DNA of 64,000 nucleotides from Mactromeris polynyma. Lineage: Eukaryota; Mollusca; Bivalvia; Venerida; Mactridae. Shown piece after piece: positions 1 through 8,842 of the stretch (the first letter of the stretch is position 1; each line of letters starts with the position of its first letter). The translations under genes and the position numbers were made by a program. The notes beneath the pieces are model-generated. The model was not told the origin of the DNA. It did not search any database and saw nothing but the letters and a program-made list of their open reading frames with translations. The stretch is from the NCBI GenBank assembly GCA_032209605.1, contig JASFXZ010000074.1:744001-808000 (forward strand), read 5' to 3'.

Positions 1-25
1 TCAAGACGAACAAAATGATGTATTA
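1..25 (+). repeat. Partial unit: end of tail segment D
   Basis: The last 25 bp of a preceding unit, ending in GATGTATTA. It shows that the array continues to the left of the window. Confidence 0.95.
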
Positions 26-75
26 CTTGACATATTTACGTAAAAACAAATTTCAGCTAAAAATCAAATTCGCGT

Positions 76-91
76 ACAGGTCTTGACCTGT
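76..91. repeat. Short inverted repeat ACAGGTC-TT-GACCTGT (reference copy)
   Basis: Seven-base perfect arms are separated by TT, at +50 to +65 of each full unit. I noticed no variant in any full unit. The core AGGTCTTGACCT differs at one base from the zero-spaced inverted nuclear-receptor half-site AGGTCATGACCT. Binding is only inference; it could equally be a cruciform-prone palindrome or chance. Confidence 0.75.
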
Positions 92-149
92 GATAGAATT
101 TCATTTTTCGGAAAATAATATTTCTCTCCAATTTTGCTCATTTTTTCAG

Positions 150-242
150 GACTTAAAGACTTACCTACCCCATCGACGAAAATGTCTTCAGCTTTGCAAT
201 ATATCCATTTTAAATGTTTCCCGAGGTTTTCGCAAAAATCAC
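150..242 (+). other. Exon-like segment between strong splice signals (reference copy)
   Basis: A pyrimidine-rich run with TTTTTTCAG ends at 149, and a donor-consensus GTAAGT starts at 243. The enclosed 93 bp has no stop in the frame beginning at 150 and is a multiple of three. The same arrangement recurs in almost all full units at the same offsets. Nothing shows transcription or splicing, and the array encodes no recognisable protein. I record it as a sequence property, not a gene. Confidence 0.4.
219..235 (-). other. CENP-B-box-like 17-bp motif (reference copy)
   Basis: On the minus strand this reads TTGCGAAAACCTCGGGA. Against the mammalian CENP-B core pattern NTTCGNNNNANNCGGGN it matches 7 of 9 fixed positions, including the complete CGGG. 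The mismatches are G for the second T of TTCG and C for the central A. It recurs in full units and is absent from short units because it lies in segment A. A partial match in AT-rich DNA may be chance. Confidence 0.25.
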
Positions 243-297
243 GTAAGTTATGAGAATTTCTATCTTCGAAAAAAGAAATGTCTCTCCGATTAACCTA

Positions 298-492
298 GAG
301 TCAGTCAGAGTCAGTCAGAGTCAGTCAGAGTCTGTCAGAGTCTGTCAGAGTCAGTCAGAGTCAGTCAGAGTCAGTCAGAGTCTGTCAGAGTCAGTCAGAG
401 TCCGTCAGAGTCAGTCAGAGTCCGTCAGAGTCAGTCAGAGTCAGTCAGTGTCTGTCAGAGTCAGTCAGAGTCAGACAGAGTCAGTCAGAGTC
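298..492 (+). repeat. Internal minisatellite C, 10-bp words (reference copy)
   Basis: About 19.5 words, mainly GTCAGTCAGA and GTCTGTCAGA, which mostly alternate and so form a 20-bp period. Fixed landmarks near the 3' end are GTCAGTCAGTGTCTGTCAGA and a GTCAGACAGA word. Variant words serving as lineage tags include GTCCGTCAGA, GACTGTCAGA, GTCAGGCAGA, GTTAGTCAGA and GTCAGTTAGA. Nearly all unit-length changes in the window are gains or losses of whole words. Read forward, 30 bp make ten sense codons (a serine/valine/glutamine/arginine decapeptide) in every frame; read backward, TGA recurs in every frame. Confidence 0.95.
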
Positions 493-519
493 ACCATAAG
501 CCGTAGATTTAGTTTAAAG

Positions 520-538
520 TATACATATATATATATAT
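520..538. repeat. TA dinucleotide tract (reference copy)
   Basis: TATACATATATATATATAT lies in tail D. The tract has the same length in every unit I read except the unit at 54575, which has one extra TA. Such constancy in a normally slippage-prone tract suggests very recent homogenisation. Confidence 0.9.
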
Positions 539-577
539 TTCAATAGTGTTCATCAAGACGAACAAAATGATGTATTA

Positions 578-960
578 TTCGAAAAAAGAAATGTCTCTCC
601 GATTAACCTAGAGTCAGTCAGAGTCAGTCAGAGTCAGTCAGAGTCTGTCAGAGTCTGTCAGAGTCTGTCAGAGTCAGTCAGAGTCTGTCAGAGTCAGTCA
701 GAGTCTGTCAGAGTCAGTCAGAGTCTGTCAGAGTCAGTCAGAGTCTGTCAGAGTCAGTCAGAGTCTGTCAGAGTCAGTCAGAGTCTGTCAGAGTCAGTCA
801 GAGTCTGTCAGAGTCAGGCAGAGTCAGTCAGTGTCTGTCAGAGTCAGTCAGAGTCAGACAGAGTCAGTCACAGTCACCATAAGCCGTAGATTTAGTTGAA
901 AGTATACATATATATATATATTTCAATAGTGTTCATCAAGACGAACAAAATGATGTATTA
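578..960 (+). repeat. Short unit, 383 bp
   Basis: Lacks segment A and has an enlarged minisatellite, 70 bp more than the 313-bp short unit. It ends with the GTCAGGCAGA and GTCACAGTC tags and a TTGAAAG tail. 383-bp short units recur at 9395, 17361, 31114 and 32914, each just after a TTTAAAG-tailed unit with a run of GTCAGTCAGA words. Confidence 0.93.
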
Positions 961-3900
961 CTTGACATATTTACGTAAAAACAAATTTCAGCTAAAAATC
1001 AAATTCGCGTACAGGTCTTGACCTGTGATAGAATTTCATTTTTCGGAAAATAATATTTCTCTCCAATTTTGCTCATTTTTTCAGGACTTAAAGACTTACC
1101 TACCCCATCGACGAAAATGTCTTCAGCTTTGCAATATATCCATTTTAAATGTTTCCCGAGGTTTTCGCAAAAATCACGTAAGTTATGAGAATTTCTATCT
1201 TCGAAAAAAGAAATGTCTCTCCGATTAACCTAGAGTCAGTCAGAGTCAGTCAGAGTCAGTCAGAGACTGTCAGAGTCTGTCAGAGTCAGTCAGAGTCTGT
1301 CAGAGTCAGTCAGAGTCTGTCAGAGTCAGTCAGAGTCTGTCAGAGTCAGTCAGAGTCTGTCAGAGTAAGTCAGAGTCAGTCAGTGTCTGTCAGAGTCAGT
1401 CAGAGTCAGACAGAGTCAGTCAGAGTCACCATAAGCCGTAGATTTAGTTGAAAGTATACATATATATATATATTTCAATAGTGTTCATCAAGACGAACAA
1501 AATGATGTATTACTTGACATATTTACGTAAACAAAAATTTCAGCTAAAAATCAAAATCGCGTACAGGTCTTGACCTGTGATAGAATTTCATTTTTCGGAA
1601 AAAAATATTTCTCTCCAATTTTGCTCATTTTTTCAGGACTTAAAGACTTACCTACCCCATCGACGAAAATGTCTTCAGCTTTGCAATATATCCATTTTAA
1701 ATGTTTCCCGAGGTTTTCGCAAAAATCACGTAAGTTATGAGAATTTCTATCTTCGAAAAAAGAAATGTCTCTCCGATTAACCTAGAGTCAGTCAGAGTCA
1801 GTCAGAGTCAGTCAGAGTCTGTCAGAGTCTGTCAGAGTCAGTCAGAGTCTGTCAGAGTCAGTCAGAGTCTGTCAGAGTCAGTCAGAGTCTGTCAGAGTCA
1901 GTCAGAGTCTGTCAGAGTCAGTCAGAGTCAGTCAGTGTCTGTCAGAGTCAGTCAGAGTCAGACAGAGTCAGTCAGAGTCACCATAAGCCGTAGATTTAGT
2001 TGAAAGTATACATATATATATATATTTCAATAGTGTTCATCAAGACGAACAAAATGATGTATTACTTGACATATTTACGTAAAAACAAATTTCAGCTAAA
2101 AATCAAAATCGCGTACAGGTCTTGACCTGTGATAGAATTTCATTTTTCGGAAAAAAATATTTCTCTCCAATTTTGCTCATTTTTTCAGGACTTAAAGACT
2201 TACCTACCCCATCGACGAAAATGTCTTCAGCTTTGCAATATATCCATTTTCAATGTTTCCCGAGGTTTTCGCAAAAATCACGTAAGTTATGAGAATTTCT
2301 ATCTTCGAAAAAAGAAATGTCTCTCCGATTAACCTAGAGTCAGTCAGAGTCAGTCAGAGTCAGTCAGAGACTGTCAGAGTCTGTCAGAGTCAGTCAGAGT
2401 CTGTCAGAGTCAGTCAGAGTCTGTCAGAGTCATTCAGAGTCTGTCAGAGTCAGTCAGAGTCTGTCAGAGTCAGTCAGAGTCAGTCAGTGTCTGTCAGAGT
2501 CAGTCAGAGTCAGACAGAGTCAGTCAGAGTCACCATAAGCCGTAGATTTAGTTGAAAGTATACATATATATATATATTTCAATAGTGTTCATCAAGACGA
2601 ACAAAATGATGTATTACTTGACATATTTACGTAAACAAAAATTTCAGCTAAAAATCAAAATCGCGTACAGGTCTTGACCTGTGATAGAATTTCATTTTTC
2701 GGAAAAAAATATTTCTCTCCAATTTTGCTCATTTTTTCAGGACTTAAAGACTTACCTACCCCATCGACGAAAACGTCTTCAGCTTTGCAATATATCCATT
2801 TTAAATGTTTCCCGAGGTTTTCGCAAAAATCACGTAAGTTATGAGAATTTCTATCTTCGAAAAAAGAAATGTCTCTCCGATTAACCTAGAGTCAGTCAGA
2901 GTCAGTCAGAGTCTGTCAGAGTCTGTCAGAGTCAGTCAGAGTCTGTCAGAGTCAGTCAGAGTCTGTCAGAGTCAGTCAGAGTCTGTCAGAGTCAGTCAGA
3001 GTCAGTCAGTGTCTGTCAGAGTCAGTCAGAGTCAGACAGAGTCAGTCAGAGTCACCATAAGCCGTAGATCTAGTTGAAAGTATACATATATATATATATT
3101 TCAATAGTGTTCATCAAGACGAACAAAATGATGTATTACTTGACATATTTACGTAAAAACAAATTTCAGCTAAAAATCAAAATCGCGTACAGGTCTTGAC
3201 CTGTGATAGAATTTCATTTTTCGGAAAAAAATATTTCTCTCCAATTTTGCTCATTTTTTCAGGACTTAAAGACTTACCTACCCCATCGACGAAAATGTCT
3301 TCAGCTTTGCAATATATCCATTTTAAATGTTTCCCGAGGTTTTCGCAAAAATCACGTAAGTTATGAGAATTTCTATCTTCGAAAAAAGAAATGTCTCTCC
3401 GATTAACCTAGAGTCAGTCAGAGTCAGTCAGAGTCAGTCAGAGTCTGTCAGAGTCTGTCAGAGTCAGTCAGAGTCTGTCAGAGTCAGTCAGAGTCTGTCA
3501 GAGTCAGTCAGAGTCTGTCAGAGTCAGTCAGAGTCTGTCAGAGTCAGGCAGAGTCAGTCAGTGTCTGTCAGAGTCAGTCAGAGTCAGACAGAGTCAGTCA
3601 CAGTCACCATAAGCCGTAGATTTAGTTGAAAGTATACATATATATATATATTTCAATAGTGTTCATCAAGACGAACAAAATGATGTATTACTTGACATAT
3701 TTACGTAAAAACAAATTTCAGCTAAAAATCAAAATCGCGTACAGGTCTTGACCTGTGATAGAATTTCATTTTTCGGAAAAAAATATTTCTCTCCAATTTT
3801 GCTCATTTTTTCAGGACTTAAAGACTTACCTACCCCATCGACGAAAATGTCTTCAGCTTTGCAATATATCCATTTTAAATGTTTCCCGAGGTTTTCGCAA

Positions 3901-4794
3901 AAATCACGTAAGTTATGAGAATTTCTATCTTCGAAAAAAGAAATGTCTCTCCGATTAACCTAGAGTCAGTCAGAGTCAGTCAGAGTCAGTCAGAGTCTGT
4001 CAGAGTCTGTCAGAGTCAGTCAGAGTCTGTCAGAGTCAGTCAGAGTCTGTCAGAGTCAGTCAGAGTCTGTCAGAGTCAGTCAGAGTCTGTCAGAGTCAGT
4101 CAGAGTCAGTCAGTGTATGTCAGAGTCAGTCAGAGTCAGACAGAGTCAGTCAGAGTCACCATAAGCCGTAGATTTAGTTGAAAGTATACATATATATATA
4201 TATTTCAATAGTGTTCATCAAGACGAACAAAATGATGTATTACTTGACATATTTACGTAAACAAAAATTTCAGCTAAAAATCAAAATCGCGTACAGGTCT
4301 TGACCTGTGATAGAATTTCATTTTTCGGAAAAAAATATTTCTCTCCAATTTTGCTCATTTTTTCAGGATTTAAAGACTTACCTACCCCATCGACGAAAAT
4401 GTCTTCAGCTTTGCAATATATCCATTTTAAATGTTTCCCGAGGTTTTCGCAAAAATCACGTAAGTTATGAGAATTTCTATCTTCGAAAAAAGAAATGTCT
4501 CTCCGATTAACCTAGAGTCAGTCAGAGTCAGTCAGAGTCAGTCAGAGTCTGTCAGAGTCTGTCAGAGTCAGTCAGAGTCTGTCAGAGTCAGTCAGAGTCT
4601 GTCAGAGTCAGTCACAGTCCGTCAGAGTCAGTCAGAGTCCGTCAGAGTCAGTCAGAGTCAGTCAGTGTCTGTCAGAGTCAGTCAGAGTCAGACAGAGTCA
4701 GTCAGAGTCACCATAAGCCGTAGATTTAGTTGAAAGTATACATATATATATATATTTCAATAGTGTTCATCAAGACGAACAAAATGATGTATTA
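961..4794 (+). repeat. Run of 7 full units
   Basis: Unit starts are 961, 1513, 2065, 2617 (522 bp), 3139, 3691 and 4243. The unit at 961 is a hybrid: N-type segment A, but a GACTGTCAGA minisatellite and TTGAAAG tail. The unit at 2617 has lost three words. The unit at 3139 carries the GTCAGGCAGA/GTCACAGTC tags. The unit at 4243 carries GTCCGTCAGA and is followed by a short unit. The rest are K-type, subtypes a and b. Confidence 0.93.
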
Positions 4795-5107
4795 TTCGAA
4801 AAAAGAAATGTCTCTCCGATTAACCTAGAGTCAGTCAGAGTCAGTCAGAGTCAGTCAGAGTCTGTCAGAGTCTGTCAGAGTCAGTCAGAGTCTGTCAGAG
4901 TCAGTCAGAGTCTGTCAGAGTCAGTCAGAGTCTGTCAGAGTCAGTCAGAGTCTGTCAGAGTCAGGCAGAGTCAGTCAGTGTCTGTCAGAGTCAGTCAGAG
5001 TCAGACAGAGTCAGTCACAGTCACCATAAGCCGTAGATTTAGTTGAAAGTATACATATATATATATATTTCAATAGTGTTCATCAAGACGAACAAAATGA
5101 TGTATTA
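4795..5107 (+). repeat. Short unit, 313 bp
   Basis: Canonical short unit: no segment A, GTCAGGCAGA and GTCACAGTC tags, TTGAAAG tail. Confidence 0.93.
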
Positions 5108-5659
5108 CTTGACATATTTACGTAAAAACAAATTTCAGCTAAAAATCAAATTCGCGTACAGGTCTTGACCTGTGATAGAATTTCATTTTTCGGAAAATAA
5201 TATTTCTCTCCAATTTTGCTCATTTTTTCAGGACTTAAAGACTTACCTACCCCATCGACGAAAATGTCTTCAGCTTTGCAATATATCCATTTTAAATGTT
5301 TCCCGAGGTTTTCGCAAAAATCACGTAAGTTATGAGAATTTCTATCTTCGAAAAAAGAAATGTCTCTCCGATTAACCTAGAGTCAGTCAGAGTCAGTCAG
5401 AGTCAGTCAGAGTCTGTCAGAGTCTGTCAGAGTCAGTCAGAGTCAGTCAGAGTCAGTCAGAGTCTGTCAGAGTCAGTCAGAGTCCGTCAGAGTCAGTCAG
5501 AGTCCGTCAGAGTCAGTCAGAGTCAGTCAGTGTCTGTCAGAGTCAGTCAGAGTCAGACAGAGTCAGTCAGAGTCACCATAAGCCGTAGATTTAGTTTAAA
5601 GTATACATATATATATATATTTCAATAGTGTTCATCAAGACGAACAAAATGATGTATTA
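5108..5659 (+). repeat. Full unit, N-type, 552 bp
   Basis: N-type segment A, GTCCGTCAGA words and TTTAAAG tail, very close to the unit at 26. It is flanked on both sides by short units. Confidence 0.93.
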
Positions 5660-6082
5660 TTCGAAAAAAGAAATGTCTCTCCGATTAACCTAGAGTCAGT
5701 CAGAGTCAGTCAGAGTCAGTCAGAGTCTGTCAGAGTCTGTCAGAGTCTGTCAGAGTCAGTCAGAGTCTGTCAGAGTCAGTCAGAGTCTGTCAGAGTCAGT
5801 CAGAGTCTGTCAGAGTCAGTCAGAGTCTGTCAGAGTCAGTCAGAGTCTGTCAGAGTCAGTCAGAGTCTGTCAGAGTCAGTCAGAGTCTGTCAGAGTCAGT
5901 CAGAGTCTGTCAGAGTCAGTCAGAGTCTGTCAGAGTCAGGCAGAGTCAGTCAGTGTCTGTCAGAGTCAGTCAGAGTCAGACAGAGTCAGTCACAGTCACC
6001 ATAAGCCGTAGATTTAGTTGAAAGTATACATATATATATATATTTCAATAGTGTTCATCAAGACGAACAAAATGATGTATTA
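5660..6082 (+). repeat. Short unit with largest minisatellite, 423 bp
   Basis: The longest short unit in the window, 110 bp longer than the canonical 313. The extra length is a run of alternating GTCTGTCAGA/GTCAGTCAGA words. It ends with the GTCAGGCAGA and GTCACAGTC tags. Confidence 0.93.
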
Positions 6083-8842
6083 CTTGACATATTTACGTAA
6101 AAACAAATTTCAGCTAAAAATCAAATTCGCGTACAGGTCTTGACCTGTGATAGAATTTCATTTTTCGGAAAATAATATTTCTCTCCAATTTTGCTCATTT
6201 TTTCAGGACTTAAAGACTTACCTACCCCATCGACGAAAATGTCTTCAGCTTTGCAATATATCCATTTTAAATGTTTCCCGAGGTTTTCGCAAAAATCACG
6301 TAAGTTATGAGAATTTCTATCTTCGAAAAAAGAAATGTCTCTCCGATTAACCTAGAGTCAGTCAGAGTCAGTCAGAGTCAGTCAGAGACTGTCAGAGTCT
6401 GTCAGAGTCAGTCAGAGTCTGTCAGAGTCAGTCAGAGTCTGTCAGAGTCAGTCAGAGTCTGTCAGAGTCAGTCAGAGTCTGTCAGAGTAAGTCAGAGTCA
6501 GTCAGTGTCTGTCAGAGTCAGTCAGAGTCAGACAGAGTCAGTCAGAGTCACCATAAGCCGTAGATTTAGTTGAAAGTATACATATATATATATATTTCAA
6601 TAGTGTTCATCAAGACGAACAAAATGATGTATTACTTGACATATTTACGTAAATAAAAATTTCAGCTAAAAATCAAAATCGCGTACAGGTCTTGACCTGT
6701 GATAGAATTTCATTTTTCGGAAAAAAATATTTCTCTCCAATTTTGCTCATTTTTTCAGGACTTAAAGACTTACCTACCCCATCGACGAAAATGTCTTCAG
6801 CTTTGCAATATATCCATTTTAAATGTTTCCCGAGGTTTTCGCAAAAATCACGTAAGTTATGAGAATTTCTATCTTCGAAAAAAGAAATGTCTCTCCGATT
6901 AACCTAGAGTCAGTCAGAGTCAGTCAGAGTCAGTCAGAGTCTGTCAGAGTCTGTCAGAGTCAGTCAGAGTCTGTCAGAGTCAGTCAGAGTCTGTCAGAGT
7001 CAGTCAGAGTCTGTCAGAGTCAGTCAGAGTCTGTCAGAGTCAGGCAGAGTCAGTCAGTGTCTGTCAGAGTCAGTCAGAGTCAGACAGAGTCAGTCACAGT
7101 CACCATAAGCCGTAGATTTAGTTGAAAGTATACATATATATATATATTTCAATAGTGTTCATCAAGACGAACAAAATGATGTATTACTTGACATATTTAC
7201 GTAAAAACAAATTTCAGCTAAAAATCAAAATCGCGTACAGGTCTTGACCTGTGATAGAATTTCATTTTTCGGAAAAAAATATTTCTCTCCAATTTTGCTC
7301 ATTTTTTCAGGACTTAAAGACTTACCTACCCCATCGACGAAAATGTCTTCAGCTTTGCAATATATCCATTTTAAATGTTTCCCGAGGTTTTCGCAAAAAT
7401 CACGTAAGTTATGAGAATTTCTATCTTCGAAAAAAGAAATGTCTCTCCGATTAACCTAGAGTCAGTCAGAGTCAGTCAGAGTCAGTCAGAGACTGTCAGA
7501 GTCTGTCAGAGTCAGTCAGAGTCTGTCAGAGTCAGTCAGAGTCTGTCAGAGTCAGTCAGAGTCTGTCAGAGTCAGTCAGAGTCTGTCAGAGTCAGTCAGA
7601 GTCAGTCAGTGTCTGTCAGAGTCAGTCAGAGTCAGACAGAGTCAGTCAGAGTCACCATAAGCCGTAGATTTAGTTGAAAGTATACATATATATATATATT
7701 TCAATAGTGTTCATCAAGACGAACAAAATGATGTATTACTTGACATATTTACGTAAACAAAAATTTCAGCTAAAAATCAAAATCGCGTACAGGTCTTGAC
7801 CTGTGATAGAATTTCATTTTTCGGAAAAAAATATTTCTCTCCAATTTTGCTCATTTTTTCAGGACTTAAAGACTTACCTACCCCATCGACGAAAATGTCT
7901 TCAGCTTTGCAATATATCCATTTTAAATGTTTCCCGAGGTTTTCGCAAAAATCACGTAAGTTATGAGAATTTCTATCTTCGAAAAAAGAAATGTCTCTCC
8001 GATTAACCTAGAGTCAGTCAGAGTCAGTCAGAGTCAGTCAGAGACTGTCAGAGTCTGTCAGAGTCAGTCAGAGTCTGTCAGAGTCAGTCAGAGTCTGTCA
8101 GAGTCAGTCAGAGTCTGTCAGAGTCAGTCAGAGTCTGTCAGAGTCAGTCAGAGTCAGTCAGTGTCTGTCAGAGTCAGTCAGAGTCAGACAGAGTCAGTCA
8201 GAGTCACCATAAGCCGTAGATTTAGTTGAAAGTATACATATATATATATATTTCAATAGTGTTCATCAAGACGAACAAAATGATGTATTACTTGACATAT
8301 TTACGTAAACAAAAATTTCAGCTAAAAATCAAAATCGCGTACAGGTCTTGACCTGTGATAGAATTTCATTTTTCGGAAAAAAATATTTCTCTCCAATTTT
8401 GCTCATTTTTTCAGGACTTAAAGACTTACCTACCCCATCGACGAAAATGTCTTCAGCTTTGCAATATATCCATTTTAAATGTTTCCCGAGGTTTTCGCAA
8501 AAATCACGTAAGTTATGAGAATTTCTATCTTCGAAAAAAGAAATGTCTCTCCGATTAACCTAGAGTCAGTCAGAGTCAGTCAGAGTCAGTCAGAGACTGT
8601 CAGAGTCTGTCAGAGTCAGTCAGAGTCTGTCAGAGTCAGTCAGAGTCTGTCAGAGTCAGTCAGAGTCTGTCAGAGTCAGTCAGAGTCTGTCAGAGTCAGT
8701 CAGAGTCAGTCAGTGTCTGTCAGAGTCAGTCAGAGTCAGACAGAGTCAGTCAGAGTCACCATAAGCCGTAGATTTAGTTGAAAGTATACATATATATATA
8801 TATTTCAATAGTGTTCATCAAGACGAACAAAATGATGTATTA
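6083..8842 (+). repeat. Run of 5 full units
   Basis: Unit starts are 6083, 6635, 7187, 7739 and 8291, all 552 bp. The unit at 6083 is an N-type/TTGAAAG hybrid like the one at 961; both also share a GTAAGTCAGA word. The unit at 6635 has a private ATAAAAAT in the subtype marker and the GTCAGGCAGA/GTCACAGTC tags. The last three all carry GACTGTCAGA, consistent with recent tandem multiplication of one unit. Confidence 0.93.

Larger units (their letters stand above)
26..264 (+). repeat. Segment A: AT-rich 239-bp part of the full unit
   Basis: This is exactly the stretch missing from all short units: in full units GTATTA is followed by CTTGAC and the segment ends CTATC before TTCGAA, while short units read GTATTATTCGAA. 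The segment has no terminal inverted repeats, and no target-site duplication flanks it. It therefore looks like a part of the unit that was deleted once, rather than an inserted element. Two main sequence classes exist: K-type (GGAAAAAAAT) and N-type (GGAAAATAAT). A length-neutral subtype marker follows TTTACGTAA and reads AAACAAAT (a), ACAAAAAT (b) or AAAAAAAT (c). Confidence 0.9.
26..577 (+). repeat. Full unit 1 (reference anatomy), N-type, 552 bp
   Basis: Segment A is 26-264, linker B 265-297, minisatellite C 298-492, and tail D 493-577. It carries the N-type markers AAATTCGCG and GGAAAATAAT in segment A, two GTCCGTCAGA words in the minisatellite, and TTTAAAG rather than the common TTGAAAG in the tail. 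It is followed by a short unit. Offsets used elsewhere, counted from a unit's first base: inverted repeat +50 to +65, acceptor CAG +121 to +123, donor GT at +217, minisatellite from +272. Confidence 0.95.

Noticed and set aside
27..60. Bacterial-type promoter starting at TTGACA in segment A
   Set aside because: The hexamer matches, but a well-spaced TATAAT is not evident. It is repeated in all full units of a eukaryotic satellite, and no gene follows.
26..264. Segment A as an inserted transposable element
   Set aside because: No terminal inverted or direct repeats and no target duplication at its edges (GTATTA/TTCGAA). Deletion from a full unit explains short units better.
90..293. 67-codon open frame repeated in nearly every full unit
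   Set aside because: It begins at GTG, not ATG. It is conserved only because the DNA is homogenised, is broken by an in-frame stop in six units (14049, 24590, 27892, 50425, 51832, 53791), and resembles no family I know.
298..492. CRISPR array or phage-type direct repeats
   Set aside because: The repeats are contiguous 10-bp words without unique spacers, and no cas genes are present.
298..492. Telomeric repeat (TTAGG or TCAGG type)
   Set aside because: The word is GTCAGTCAGA/GTCTGTCAGA with a 10-bp period, not a 5-bp G-rich telomere unit, and it is interspersed with unique segments.
250..546. 72-98-codon ATG open frame running into the minisatellite (serine/valine/glutamine/arginine decapeptides)
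   Set aside because: A 10-bp stop-free word is open in every forward frame, so this is expected by composition. Its length varies with word number and tail variant, and there is no sign of codon-level constraint.
26..577. Hammerhead-type self-cleaving ribozyme, tRNA-like or SINE promoter in the satellite unit
   Set aside because: I saw no CTGATGA plus GAAA core, no A-box/B-box pair and no cloverleaf-like arrangement in the unit.
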